Positions 42,331 to 51,660 are shown, counted from the stretch's first letter. The stretch is DNA of 64,000 nucleotides from Acinetobacter lanii (GCF_011578285.1 NZ_CP049916.1:3344301-3408300); one strand, 5' to 3'. Notes: generated from the sequence alone by a model not told the origin. Translations and numbers: made by a program.

Positions 42331-43245
42331 ATGCGCTTTTTGATTCTTTTGGTTCTACTGGTGGTTTTAGGCTTTTTTGCCTCACAACGCATTTTCAACC
42401 CCCAACTGAATCACAACTCTGTCGCTGATCGTATTCAACATCCCTTTGACACGCGTTTACGTTATAAAATTGGGCACATCGATCCACGCTTTCATATCAG
42501 CGAAGCGCAACTCAAAAATATCGTACAACAAGCCACTGATATTTGGTTTACCGGCACAGCGCAACAATATTTTGTTTATGACCCGAACGCACAACTTAGT
42601 ATTAATTTAATTTATGACCAACGCCAAGCAGAATCAGAAGCTCGTCGTGCTGAAATCGCGCGATTAGAAAGCACAAAAACTATGACCGATGCTGAACGGC
42701 AAAAGTTAAAACAGTCTCAATCAACATTAGACCTGCAACAACGTGAAGTCGAATTGCTTAAAGCTCATTATCAATCACGTTTAGAACATTACAATCAACA
42801 GGTGCAGAACTTTAATCAATCTTCAAATCAAAGCGCAGCTTATCGTGACTATTTAGAAAGCCTGAAACAACAACTGCAAAATGATCAAATCAATGTACAA
42901 CAGCATATTGACCAGTTTAATGCCAATGTGCTCAGACTGAATCAACAGGTGAATAGCATCAACCACATGAATGCTCAATTCAACGCTTCAGTTGATCATT
43001 TTAATTCACGTTTTCAACCGCGCCAGTTTGATAAAGGTATTTTTAATGGTCGTGAAATTAACATTTATGAATTTCAAAATTTAGATGACCTAAGACTTAC
43101 CTTAGCGCATGAATTGGGGCATGGTTTAGGCTTATTACATAGCGATGATCCTGAATCGCTAATGTATCCGATTTTAGAAAAGCAGAATTTTAAAGATTTT
43201 CATTTAAAAGCAGCGGATATTGCCCTACTCAACTCACGCAAATAG
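42331..43245 (+). CDS. Matrixin-type metalloprotease with coiled-coil insert
   Basis: 304 residues. One N-terminal membrane helix or uncleaved signal (residues 1-20) anchors it to the inner membrane. The zinc-protease motif HELGHGLGLLH (about 260-270) fits the metzincin pattern HExxHxxGxxH, and the Met-turn follows in SLMYP (M278), as in matrixins (MMP-like). Between about residues 105 and 235 there is a long Q/E/R-rich helical stretch predicted to form a coiled coil, unusual within a metzincin. The substrate is unknown. It has no evident operon partner; the rRNA promoter region lies upstream, divergent. Confidence 0.82.
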   Translation: MRFLILLVLLVVLGFFASQRIFNPQLNHNSVADRIQHPFDTRLRYKIGHIDPRFHISEAQLKNIVQQATDIWFTGTAQQYFVYDPNAQLSINLIYDQRQAESEARRAEIARLESTKTMTDAERQKLKQSQSTLDLQQREVELLKAHYQSRLEHYNQQVQNFNQSSNQSAAYRDYLESLKQQLQNDQINVQQHIDQFNANVLRLNQQVNSINHMNAQFNASVDHFNSRFQPRQFDKGIFNGREINIYEFQNLDDLRLTLAHELGHGLGLLHSDDPESLMYPILEKQNFKDFHLKAADIALLNSRK

Positions 43246-43362
43246 CCAATTTTAAAGTTGTATAGTTAAAAACCATATTTTTTATAGGTATTTATTGTAG
43301 ACAACGCCCATTTCGAATGAATCATGCTATTGTGTTTGCACGCCATATGGAGGAGAAAGGAC

Positions 43363-43737
43363 GTGAGTTATTATCATATTATCCTAGAAGTAAATGATCA
43401 TATCAGCACGATTGAGCAAACTCGAGATATTGAGATTTTTGATATCGTAGAAATTCAGCCTTATCTTTTCTCTATTCTACAACCTTACTTTAATCAACAG
43501 CTGATTGAACTTGAAGATGAAAATATCAAATTCGAAGATGTGCTTCATTTGCAAGTGAAACAGACGTTATTGCCTATACAAGATTTAATTGTAGAAGAAC
43601 AAAAACAATTGCCGAGCGATACAGATGTCACGATTACTGCATATGAAATCTTTAATAATCGTGAACTCAGCCAAGATGTGACTCATGTGATTTTTGATGT
43701 GCTTGATGCCGTTAAAATCGATCACTCGAATCTTTAA
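43363..43737 (+). CDS. Uncharacterised acidic protein
   Basis: 124 residues from a GTG start (MSYYHIILEVNDHISTIEQ) preceded by GGAGAAAGGA; an ATG at 43324 is possible but lacks such a site. It is acidic, soluble and without signal peptide or membrane segment. I recognise no family or motif. The pattern (EVNDH...EQTRDIEIFDIVEIQPYLFSIL) suggests a small alpha/beta protein. It is followed by a terminator, and is a single-gene unit. Confidence 0.65.
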   Translation: MSYYHIILEVNDHISTIEQTRDIEIFDIVEIQPYLFSILQPYFNQQLIELEDENIKFEDVLHLQVKQTLLPIQDLIVEEQKQLPSDTDVTITAYEIFNNRELSQDVTHVIFDVLDAVKIDHSNL

Positions 43738-43845
43738 GATCATTCTGTAAAACCATCATTCACCAAAAGCTAAATTGTGCTTTCAAAATGGTTAGTATTC
43801 AAATCGTTATATAGTCATATTCACCCTGTAGATATGCCAGTATCA

Positions 43846-43878
43846 AAAAGGTCTGCAAATGCAGACCTTTTTGATAGA
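43846..43878. terminator. Bidirectional terminator
   Basis: AAAAAGGTCTGC-AAAT-GCAGACCTTTTT palindrome between convergent genes at 43737 and 43905. Confidence 0.85.
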
Positions 43879-43904
43879 TGATATTTTTTAAAATACACTA
43901 AATT

Positions 43905-45242
43905 TTATTTCATCAAGGTCTTAGCGGCTTCATTTCGAAAAGCGCGTAAAATTTGCTGGCCTGCACGTCCTGTCGGATTGAGTCCTAAACGGGTTTGTTC
44001 CTGACGAATCGCTTGACGGGTTTTGTCCCCAATCAATCCATCCGCCTCACCAATATCAAAACCACGTTGAATCAAGTAATTTTGAATTTCACGGCGTTCT
44101 GCACGTGAGGTGCCTGCATCTTCGGTTGGCCAAGCTTTGCTGAATACAGATTTGCCTTGCAAACGATCGGACAAATGCGCAATGGCTAAGGCATAACTTT
44201 CAGCTGCATTATAACTATATATAGCATCGAAATTTTTAAACACTAAGAAGGTCGGACCTGACGCACCTGCTGGCGCCAATAACCCTGCCGGGGTACTGTC
44301 TGAAAGTGAACCCTGCGCTAATGCTGAACCATCGACACGTACATAACCATTGTTGACCCAATAACTCAGTGGTTTTTTATTTTTCCGACTTTCACCTTGT
44401 ATCGATACGCCATCCGGTACTTTAACTTCAAAGCCCCACGGTTGCCCAGTTTGCCAACCCCGTTTCTTTAAGAAATTTGCGGTCGATGCCAACGCATCTG
44501 AAGTACTCGACACCAAATCTCGTCGACCATCGCCATCGAAATCTACCGCCAATTCTTCATAGGTACTTGGCATAAATTGGGTATGTCCAAATGCCCCCGC
44601 CCAAGAGCCTTTGAGTTGACTTTCTTGCAAGTCACCCCGTTGCAAAATGCGCATAGTGGCAAAAAATTCAGATCTAAAATAGGTTTGACGTCGCCCTTCA
44701 CAGCTCAATGTGCCTAAAGCTTGCAGTAAAGGATATTTCCCAGAAATATCACCAAAATTACTTTCAACTCCCCACACTGCAACCACTGTTTCAGCAGGTA
44801 CACCATAGGCTTGAGCTACACGTTTCAATACATCTCGATGTTGACTGAGCTTTTGTTGCCCCACGGCAACACGTTCATCATCTACCAGCCCCGACAAGTA
44901 ATCCCAAATCGGGGTTGAAAATTCAGGTTGGTAGTTCAGTTTTTCAATCACGGAATAATCTGGGCTTAAATTCTGCGTATAACGATCATAGCTTGCAGCA
45001 CTCACACCTGAGCTCACAGCTTGAGAACGTAAATTGGCAAGACAACTTTTAAAACGGTCAACTTTAGATGCGGTTGAATATGCGTCATTGCCGTATGCAT
45101 AGTTACTATTTTCAAAAATCACATTTTCAGCGCTAACACTCGGCGCAACGCTGGACACATTTTTTCCGTTAATCACCAACTCGGCATTGGCTTGTGATAC
45201 AGCTAAAAAGATTGAAGTAAAGATGACTGAGGAGCGAATCAT
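43905..45242 (-). CDS. Lytic murein transglycosylase B family protein
   Basis: 445 residues. A signal peptide (1-20, ending ANA; no lipobox) leads to an MltB-type lytic transglycosylase domain (about 105-360): catalytic E160 in AVWGVESNFGD, then SEFFATMRILQRGD and GSWAGAFGHTQFMPSTYEELAVDFDGDGRRDL (typical family signature, split here into parts). A C-terminal peptidoglycan-binding domain (about 385-440, with QRGFDIGEADGLIGDKTRQAI) follows. It cleaves the MurNAc-GlcNAc bond to leave 1,6-anhydro ends, in the periplasm. The absence of a lipobox cysteine suggests a soluble rather than lipid-anchored form. Confidence 0.9.
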   Translation of the reverse strand: MIRSSVIFTSIFLAVSQANAELVINGKNVSSVAPSVSAENVIFENSNYAYGNDAYSTASKVDRFKSCLANLRSQAVSSGVSAASYDRYTQNLSPDYSVIEKLNYQPEFSTPIWDYLSGLVDDERVAVGQQKLSQHRDVLKRVAQAYGVPAETVVAVWGVESNFGDISGKYPLLQALGTLSCEGRRQTYFRSEFFATMRILQRGDLQESQLKGSWAGAFGHTQFMPSTYEELAVDFDGDGRRDLVSSTSDALASTANFLKKRGWQTGQPWGFEVKVPDGVSIQGESRKNKKPLSYWVNNGYVRVDGSALAQGSLSDSTPAGLLAPAGASGPTFLVFKNFDAIYSYNAAESYALAIAHLSDRLQGKSVFSKAWPTEDAGTSRAERREIQNYLIQRGFDIGEADGLIGDKTRQAIRQEQTRLGLNPTGRAGQQILRAFRNEAAKTLMK

Positions 45243-45299
45243 AATTTTCCAATTTTAGTTTTAAGTTCAAGTTATCCGCTTACCTTAGCATTCTATCGC

Positions 45300-45670
45300 C
45301 TGAATTAAACATCCAAATCGTAAATTTAAATTCATATTCCCTCCTTTAAATTCATTTCAGCCATTTAAATTCATTTGCCTACTTTTAAATTTAAATTCAC
45401 TTTTTTAAATTTATTGTTTTTGAATTTAAATTTGAAGGAAATTAACCGGTGTGGATAAGTTTATTTTAAAAGTGGATAAGTGATACAAGCTATTGCATCA
45501 GCAGGGTTGGTGGGTTTTAAAGTGATGATTTTCACTGTTTGAATTTAAACCCGCTTGTTTAAATTCAAACCTCAATTTTCTAAATTTAATTTTTTGAATT
45601 TAAATTCAAAAGCCATCGATTTTTAAATTTATAATTTGAATTCAAAACCAAACTTTTTAAATTTAATCAT
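45300..45670. repeat. AAATTTAAA-rich array with DnaA boxes
   Basis: An intergenic stretch with a dozen or so copies of TTTAAATT/AATTTAAA-type words, many as TTTAAATTCA. In its middle lie a perfect DnaA box (TGTGGATAA, 45450-45458) and an 8/9 match (AGTGGATAA, 45471-45479) 21 bp apart in the same orientation. The same words fill the oriC region after 63690. There is no convincing gene here. Confidence 0.6.
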
Positions 45671-45907
45671 TAAAGCTTTGAATTCAAATCCTGCAAACTT
45701 GAGCACTTTGATTGCTGCTTTTTTGAGTGGGTTATTTTTTCTTTTTTTTGCTAAAACAGAAGTCAAGATTCAACAAAATGAAATTAAATGTATCGTTTTT
45801 CGCTTTTTCTATATATCAGCGAATGATCATTTTAAAGACTTGATGTTTTTGAAAAATCCCGATAATCGCTGGCTTTTTCAAAGAGGCGCAATCATGCCTG
45901 AATCGCA

Positions 45908-45945
45908 GACAATAAAAAAGCGACCACTTTTGTGATCGCTTGATT
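45908..45945 (-). terminator. purEK terminator
   Basis: GCGATCACAAAAGTGGTCGC-type stem (minus strand) followed by TTTTTT, 20-30 bp after the purK stop. Confidence 0.8.
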
Positions 45946-45962
45946 TAACGCCAGTTTTTGCT

Positions 45963-47084
45963 TTAGATGGTCATATCTTGAGTCAATGCCAAAGGATTCG
46001 GCAAAATTGACGCCAATTGACGGCATAAAACAGTCAATTGCGTAGTGTCTGTCGGCATGAGGGTGATGTGACCAATCTTGCGACCAGCACGTTCAGTTTT
46101 GTTATAGAGGTGTAGATGCGCACCTTCTAAAGCCAAAACGTCTTCAGTTTTTGGATGTTGTCCAATGATATTCACCATTACCGTTGGACGAATCACCTCA
46201 GTTAAACCCAATGGCAAACCTGCAACTGCACGCACATGGTTCTCAAATTGAGAACACACCGCACCTTCAATCGACCAATGCCCTGAATTATGCACACGCG
46301 GTGCCATTTCATTGGCATACAAACCTTTGTCGGTTACAAACAGCTCAAGGGTTAATACACCGACATAGTTCAAATGATTGAGCAGGCGAGTGATGTAATC
46401 TTGCGCCACAGGCTGTAAATCTGCGCTGTTAGGTGCAGGGACAATTGAGTGCGATAAAATCCCATTGTGATGATGATTCTCTGCCAGTGGCCATGTTTTC
46501 ACATCACCATTTTGACCACGTACCGCAATGATCGACACTTCACGTGAGAAAGTCACAAAGCTTTCTGCAATCAGTGAACCCGCAGGACCCAGCTCTTGCC
46601 AAGCTTGATCGATTTGATCTGCTGAACGCAGCACAAACTGACCCTTGCCATCATAACCGCCTGTTGCCGTTTTGAGCACGATGGGTAAACCTAAATCATT
46701 CACCGCAAGCGTTAAAGATTCAAGTGAATCGACTGCTTGATACGGCGCAACAGGAATCGCCAATTCATCAAATAATGCTTTTTCAGAAAGACGATTTTGT
46801 GCAATAGCTAAAGCTTGACGCGGTGGATGCAGGTCTTTTTTTTGAATCAGTACATCGACATCTTTCAGCGGTGTATTTTCAAACTCTAAACTAAAAACAT
46901 CTGCACTTTGGATAAATTCAGCCAAGCCATGTTCAGCTTGGGTTGAGTAGACTTGACCCAAGGCAGCCGAAGGGCAATCTGTATGGGCTTCAAAGAAAGT
47001 ACATTGAATGTTAAGCGGTAAAGCGGCTTGTGCCATCATGCGACCAAGTTGACCGCCGCCAAAAATACCGATGGTTTTATCCAT
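45963..47084 (-). CDS. purK: 5-(carboxyamino)imidazole ribonucleotide synthase
   Basis: 373 residues, ATP-grasp fold. It uses ATP and bicarbonate to carboxylate AIR to N5-CAIR in purine synthesis. Visible motifs are the N-terminal IGIFGGGQLGRMM, the ATP-binding loop TGGYDGKGQF and the EMAPRVHNSGHWSIEGA metal/substrate segment. It is downstream of purE in the same orientation, 27 bp apart, the usual purE-purK operon. The length and motifs are complete. Confidence 0.96.
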   Translation of the reverse strand: MDKTIGIFGGGQLGRMMAQAALPLNIQCTFFEAHTDCPSAALGQVYSTQAEHGLAEFIQSADVFSLEFENTPLKDVDVLIQKKDLHPPRQALAIAQNRLSEKALFDELAIPVAPYQAVDSLESLTLAVNDLGLPIVLKTATGGYDGKGQFVLRSADQIDQAWQELGPAGSLIAESFVTFSREVSIIAVRGQNGDVKTWPLAENHHHNGILSHSIVPAPNSADLQPVAQDYITRLLNHLNYVGVLTLELFVTDKGLYANEMAPRVHNSGHWSIEGAVCSQFENHVRAVAGLPLGLTEVIRPTVMVNIIGQHPKTEDVLALEGAHLHLYNKTERAGRKIGHITLMPTDTTQLTVLCRQLASILPNPLALTQDMTI

Positions 47085-47111
47085 GAGCTGTGTCCCTGAT
47101 TAAGCTGAACT

Positions 47112-47627
47112 TTAGATTTGACCTGGAATGTTTTTGCTTGCCACTTTTTCAGTTTGTGCAGCACGAAAATCCGCAACATTTTTGGCAATATCAGGGCGGG
47201 TTAAACCTAAAATTTGTGCCGCCATGATTGCAGCATTGGTCGCACCGGCAGGCCCAATCGCAAGTGTACCGACCGCAATCCCTGCAGGCATTTGTACGAT
47301 AGAAAGCAATGAATCGACACCGTTTAAAATCGATGATTTCACCGGTACACCGAGCACAGGCAAATCAGTTTTTGCCGCACACATGCCGGGTAAATGTGCT
47401 GCACCGCCTGCACCTGCAATAATCACTTGAATGCCACGATCTCGTGCAGTTTCAGCATATTCAAACAAACGGTCTGGGGTACGATGTGCAGACACCACTT
47501 CCGCTTCAAAAGGAACGCCAAGCTGAGTCAGCATATTGGCAGTATGTTCTAGTGTTGCCCAATCTGATTGAGAACCCATGATAATTCCAACGAGAGGTAA
47601 AGCATCTTGTGTTGCGGCCGCATTCAT
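47112..47627 (-). CDS. purE: N5-CAIR mutase
   Basis: 171 residues, class I PurE. It moves the carboxyl group of N5-CAIR to give CAIR in purine biosynthesis. The signature [16 protein letters not shown], the catalytic SAHRTPDRL (the histidine) and [11 protein letters not shown] are intact, with [22 protein letters not shown] near the C-terminus. It precedes purK. No purine riboswitch or PurR-like palindrome stood out in the 205-bp upstream region. Confidence 0.96.
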   Translation of the reverse strand: MNAAATQDALPLVGIIMGSQSDWATLEHTANMLTQLGVPFEAEVVSAHRTPDRLFEYAETARDRGIQVIIAGAGGAAHLPGMCAAKTDLPVLGVPVKSSILNGVDSLLSIVQMPAGIAVGTLAIGPAGATNAAIMAAQILGLTRPDIAKNVADFRAAQTEKVASKNIPGQI

Positions 47628-47832
47628 TGCTTATGTTCCAGAAACGAAAAGTAAGGAAGGTTAAATCTCAGCGTTAAGCCAAGCTTTAAATGAATCAGAA
47701 GAGCCACATTATAGACTGTTTTTACAGCGCACCAAAATTTAACAGTCAAAGCAAGGCTGTATTTTTATTGTTTTTTTCAGAAATTATTAAAAATTTAAAC
47801 GAAATTTGCCGTCAAAATTTACCCAAGCAATT

Positions 47833-48171
47833 TTATTGATTGCGAAACACAAAATAGATGCAACCTAGCAGACAACAACCCGCCCACAAATAGTCGAGTT
47901 TAAATGGTTGTTTAAACAGAAAAATCATAAAAGGCACAAACACGATCAGGGTCACCACTTCTTGGGTGATCTTCATTTCACCAGTGCTCCAACCTTGTTG
48001 AGCCAACATACGGGTCGCTGGAATCATAAAACTATACTCCAGCAAGGCAATCGCCCAACCAAATAAAATGGCTTGCCAAACAGGAGCATTGTGTAAAAAT
48101 TTAAGATGCCCATACCATGCCAAGGTCATAAAACAGTTTGAAATAATCAAAAAAATAAAGGGTAGGGACAT
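47833..48171 (-). CDS. DUF486 (DMT-like) small membrane protein
   Basis: 112 residues from the preferred start (MSLPFIFLIISNCFMTLAWYGHLK); the frame is open to 48228. It matches the DUF486 family (PF04342), four-helix membrane proteins related to the drug/metabolite transporter superfamily. Helices are at about 1-20, 27-47, 64-82 and 91-110, with the conserved WYGHLK and EYSFMIPATR. Substrate and direction are unknown. It is a single gene, divergent from mpl. Confidence 0.78.
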   Translation of the reverse strand: MSLPFIFLIISNCFMTLAWYGHLKFLHNAPVWQAILFGWAIALLEYSFMIPATRMLAQQGWSTGEMKITQEVVTLIVFVPFMIFLFKQPFKLDYLWAGCCLLGCIYFVFRNQ

Positions 48172-48443
48172 GGCAAAATCGTGTCTTAGAGGATGTCGAT
48201 ATTTTACGTTGAATTGACGGGTTTTCACTGCCTCATGGGTTTATTTTTTACAAAAAAATTTCAGATCAAATCATTTATTTTCATGGCTTAAATTCAACTC
48301 AGAATATACAAGAATCACTATCTTTTCAGCAGAACCCTTGCTATCGTTGCCTTTAAATCAAATCAACCTTTTAAATCAAATTTATAATGACAACACCACA
48401 ACAACAAAGTGATGTGTCTATAAAAGCAGTGGAGTGAGAACGA

Positions 48444-49808
48444 ATGCATCTGCATATTTTAGGTATTTGCGGCACCTTTATGGGTTCATTGGCACTGTTA
48501 GCACGTGATCTGGGACATAAGGTGACCGGTTCAGATGCAAATGTTTATCCACCGATGTCGACCCAACTTGAAAATGCCGGTATTACTTTAATGCAGGGCT
48601 ATGACCGGAGTCATTTGCAACCGACACCTGATTTGGTCATTGTCGGTAATGCCATGAAACGTGGCATTGATGCTGTGGAATATATGCTTGATCAAGGCAT
48701 GCCGTATATTTCTGGACCTCAGTTCCTTGCCGATCATGTTTTACAAGGTAAGCATGTGCTCGGTGTTGCAGGCACACATGGTAAAACCACCACCACCACC
48801 ATGCTCGCATGGGTCCTCGATCAAGCTGGTTTAGAACCGGGTTTCTTGATTGGTGGTGTACCTTTAGGCTTTAAAGAAAGTGCACGTTTAGGCGGTGGAA
48901 AATACTTCTGTGTTGAAGCCGATGAATACGATTCTGCGTTCTTCGATAAGCGTTCTAAGTTCGTACATTACCATCCGAAAACAGCGATTTTAAATAACCT
49001 TGAATTTGATCATGCTGACATCTTTGATGACTTAGCTGCCATTCAAAAACAATTCCACCATTTGGTGCGTACCATTCCAAGCCAAGGTCGCATTATTGCG
49101 CCGATCACTGAAACCAATATTGATGAAGTGCTAGAGATGGGCTGTTGGACGCCTGTGGTTCGCACCAGTCTAGATGCCAATGACCAATCTGAACTTTATG
49201 CAGAACAGTTATCTGCTGATGGTTCACACTTTAAAGTGCTTCAACACGGTGTGGTAAAAGGTGAAGTGAAATGGAATATGACCGGTCAACATAGTGTGGC
49301 GAATGCTTTGGCGACGATTGCTGCGGCTGAACATGTCGGTGTTTCGATTGAAACTGCCTGTGAAGCCTTATCGAATTTCGGCGGGGTAAAGCGTCGAATG
49401 GAATTGCTCAATACTGTCAAAGGGATTGAAGTATATGATGACTTTGCTCATCATCCAACAGCGATTGACACCACGCTTGAAGGGGCACGTAAACGCTTAG
49501 GCGAACGTAAACTTTGGGCGATCATTGAGCCGCGTTCAAATACCATGCGTATGGGCAGTCACAAAGATGGCTTAGCACATTCAGCTCGTTTGGCGGATGA
49601 AGTGATTTGGTATCAACCTGAAGGTTTAGATTGGGATTTGCAACCAGTGATTGATGCGTCTCCAAACAAAGCGGTGGTTGCGCGTAGCTTAGATGACATC
49701 ATCAGCACTGTGGTTGCTGAGGCAGGTGAGGGCGATGCAGTGGTGATCATGTCCAATGGTGGTTTTGGTGGTTTACATCAAAAATTGATTGCTGCCTTAA
49801 AAGCTTAA
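48444..49808 (+). CDS. mpl: UDP-N-acetylmuramate:L-Ala-gamma-D-Glu-meso-DAP ligase
   Basis: 454 residues of the Mur ligase family. Mpl re-attaches the tripeptide recovered from old cell wall to UDP-MurNAc, bypassing MurC-E. The N-terminal Rossmann domain (MHLHILGICGTFMGSLALLAR) is followed by the ATP loop GTHGKTTTTTMLAW and the later NLEFDHADIFDD and DDFAHHPTAI. It differs from MurC in the G-I-C-G-T-F-M-G-S start, which is typical of Mpl. It is probably in a single-gene unit with its own terminator at 49823. Confidence 0.94.
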   Translation: MHLHILGICGTFMGSLALLARDLGHKVTGSDANVYPPMSTQLENAGITLMQGYDRSHLQPTPDLVIVGNAMKRGIDAVEYMLDQGMPYISGPQFLADHVLQGKHVLGVAGTHGKTTTTTMLAWVLDQAGLEPGFLIGGVPLGFKESARLGGGKYFCVEADEYDSAFFDKRSKFVHYHPKTAILNNLEFDHADIFDDLAAIQKQFHHLVRTIPSQGRIIAPITETNIDEVLEMGCWTPVVRTSLDANDQSELYAEQLSADGSHFKVLQHGVVKGEVKWNMTGQHSVANALATIAAAEHVGVSIETACEALSNFGGVKRRMELLNTVKGIEVYDDFAHHPTAIDTTLEGARKRLGERKLWAIIEPRSNTMRMGSHKDGLAHSARLADEVIWYQPEGLDWDLQPVIDASPNKAVVARSLDDIISTVVAEAGEGDAVVIMSNGGFGGLHQKLIAALKA

Positions 49809-49822
49809 ATTTTGTTGTATTC

Positions 49823-49847
49823 AAGCCCGCAAAGCGGGCTTTTTTAT
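49823..49847 (+). terminator. mpl terminator
   Basis: AAGCCCGC / GCGGGCTT stem and TTTTTT, 15 bp after the mpl stop. Confidence 0.88.
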
Positions 49848-49880
49848 TTTTAAGGCTTAGATCAATTCTTCATTCGATCT

Positions 49881-50354
49881 TTAAAAAAAATTCTGATACC
49901 CACGATGATTTAAGCCTTTTTTAGGATGTGATTTTTCATCGGCTTGTTGCATTTTCAAAAGCAGTTTTAAAAAATCATGTATGCCAGTCTCATCTAACTG
50001 ATGCGGTAAAAAACGACTTAAACCCTGCTTTTCAAAGAACTGTCTGACTTTGCCATGTTGATTCACATATTTCATTGACCATTGTGAAAAATGAATCTGA
50101 TCAATCATATGATCCTTAAAACGATGGATATCAGTATGTCGAGGGTCTTTTGCGATGTTGGCAAACAATGACTCTAAAGCGCTCTTCTCTCCCTCCAAAC
50201 ATTGGAAATACACCCCCTCAGCATAATACAGTACCCCATAAATCTGATGAGCTTCATTGAACGATCTGGCTTGAGCCAAAATATCACTCAAGTCTTGTAA
50301 AAGATCATAGTCACGTTCCACACGGCGACTGGCATAACAAAGTTGTATCAGCAT
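49881..50354 (-). CDS. blsA: BLUF-domain blue-light photoreceptor (BlsA-like)
   Basis: 157 residues, a short BLUF protein with FAD-binding fold and a C-terminal extension of about 65 residues. All key flavin-site residues are visible: Y7 (LIQLCYASR), N33 (ARSFNEAHQI), Q51 (YFQCLEGE) and W92 (HFSQWSMKY). This layout and length match A. baumannii BlsA, a photoregulator that changes motility, biofilm and metabolism in blue light by binding partner regulators. It lacks an effector domain, so it probably acts through protein contacts. It stands as a lone gene convergent with mpl. Confidence 0.87.
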   Translation of the reverse strand: MLIQLCYASRRVERDYDLLQDLSDILAQARSFNEAHQIYGVLYYAEGVYFQCLEGEKSALESLFANIAKDPRHTDIHRFKDHMIDQIHFSQWSMKYVNQHGKVRQFFEKQGLSRFLPHQLDETGIHDFLKLLLKMQQADEKSHPKKGLNHRGYQNFF

Positions 50355-50609
50355 AATTAATCCATTTTTTTCATTATTTCGATGCTTTAAATTGAAACTT
50401 TAAAACCATCATTATCGAATTTTATTGATTATTTTTTAATCAATCGTAATTTTCTGCTTACAGCGTGTTTTATCTTTAACGTCTGACTTTTTGGTGGTGA
50501 ATAGCTGATAATGCTCGAACTTGAGCAGTAGCATCACGATTTAAAACAACAGCCACTCAAGTATTTCTAATGAATTAAAACCATCACCATAGCAAGTTGG
50601 GGCAAGCCT

Positions 50610-50957
50610 ATGTTAAAGAACATGATGATCACCTTAATTCTTCTATGCGCCTATTTGAGCACGATGATTGTATTTAAACAATTCGGTCTAGAAGATGCTT
50701 TTAATCTGGTTTTATCATCGATGCTATTAGGTATGACCCTTAAAGCTTTGGTCAATCAGCCTGTATATTTGATCACTGTCATGCTGTTTCTCAGTGTTTT
50801 ATTTAGCGTATTGCAAGATTTGATTTCTATTCCGATCATGATAAGCAGTGTGTTGTTTGGTCATATTGCGATTCATTTTTTGGAAGTTCAAAAACAGAAA
50901 AATCTGCGTGCACAGCGCCGTCCTAAAGATGAAAATCGCGAATTTTTAAATGAATAG
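50610..50957 (+). CDS. Small uncharacterised membrane protein
   Basis: 115 residues with about three or four hydrophobic helices (residues 4-22, 28-46, 53-72, 73-92) and a basic C-terminal tail (QKQKNLRAQRRPKDENRE), which would face the cytoplasm. I recognise no family. The start is ATG with AGCAAG upstream and no strong ribosome-binding site. It is followed by the convergent GNAT genes. Confidence 0.6.
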   Translation: MLKNMMITLILLCAYLSTMIVFKQFGLEDAFNLVLSSMLLGMTLKALVNQPVYLITVMLFLSVLFSVLQDLISIPIMISSVLFGHIAIHFLEVQKQKNLRAQRRPKDENREFLNE

Positions 50958-51003
50958 TGACATTATTAATTTAAAGCAACGCTTTTATTTTAAGCCCATC
51001 GGT

Positions 51004-51291
51004 TTACTGGGCCTGAACATCAGCAAAGCTTTGATCTCGTTTAAACATGACATCGACATAAGAGCAGGTCGGGACAATCTTGACCTGTTTTTGACGTGCA
51101 AATTCCACCAAAACATCGAGCAATTGACGGGCAATGCCTTGTCCCCTTAAGGAATGATCTACCCAAGTATGATTGGCGATCATTTTGTCTTGTTGATCCC
51201 AGACATAACTGATTTCTGCGACACGTTGTCCTTTGCTGTCTAAAGCATAAAATTCGCCACGTTGGCCATTGTCTTGATGTTGGAAATCCAT
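51004..51291 (-). CDS. Small GNAT-fold N-acetyltransferase (YjdJ-like), copy 1
   Basis: 95 residues, a short GNAT domain of the YjdJ type. The acetyl-CoA loop appears in VDHSLRGQGIARQLLDVLVEFAR (Q/R-x-x-G-x-G/A pattern), and TWVDHSLRG and CSYVDVMF match the family. Such proteins often acetylate small molecules; the substrate is unknown. A paralogue of the same length lies just upstream (51373-51660), so this is a tandem duplication on one strand. Confidence 0.82.
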   Translation of the reverse strand: MDFQHQDNGQRGEFYALDSKGQRVAEISYVWDQQDKMIANHTWVDHSLRGQGIARQLLDVLVEFARQKQVKIVPTCSYVDVMFKRDQSFADVQAQ

Positions 51292-51372
51292 AGCTCATCT
51301 CAAAATAAATGGGTTTTAGGAAACTTAATTTAAAAAAAGGAATGCTTGGAAAAGCAAATCGTTAAAAAATGA

Positions 51373-51660
51373 TTAGCCAAAAAGCACATCGTGAAGAGAT
51401 GGATCTTTATTAAATTCTGATTTGGCAAAAGGGCAGAGCGGTAAAATTTTCACCTGTTTTTGACGTGCAAGCTCAACGGCATGATCCAGTAAATGTCGAC
51501 CGACATGTTGACCGCGTAGTGAATCATCCACCCAAGTGTGATCGATAATAAATTTATCTTCACCCGCCCAAGAATAGCTCATCTCTGCCAAATGCTGCTC
51601 TGCTTCACCAATATAAAATTCGCCTTTGCTGCCATTATCCTGATGTTTAATTTCTAACAT
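51373..51660 (-). CDS. Small GNAT-fold N-acetyltransferase (YjdJ-like), copy 2
   Basis: 95 residues, clearly paralogous to the 51004-51291 gene: both read near H-Q-D-N-G-(S/Q)-(K/R)-GEFY, TWVDDSLRGQHVGRHLLDHAVELARQKQVKI and C-P-F-A/C-S-Y. The glycine-rich loop here is RGQHVGRHL, with histidine and valine in the positions that are G-I in copy 1, a possible change in cofactor contact. It is the upstream copy; the two are separated by 81 bp and may be transcribed together. Confidence 0.82.
   Translation of the reverse strand: MLEIKHQDNGSKGEFYIGEAEQHLAEMSYSWAGEDKFIIDHTWVDDSLRGQHVGRHLLDHAVELARQKQVKILPLCPFAKSEFNKDPSLHDVLFG

Noticed and set aside
45636..45935. 99-codon plus-strand open frame
   Set aside because: It starts inside the AAATTTAAA array and its end runs into the purEK terminator; no ribosome-binding site, family or sensible composition.
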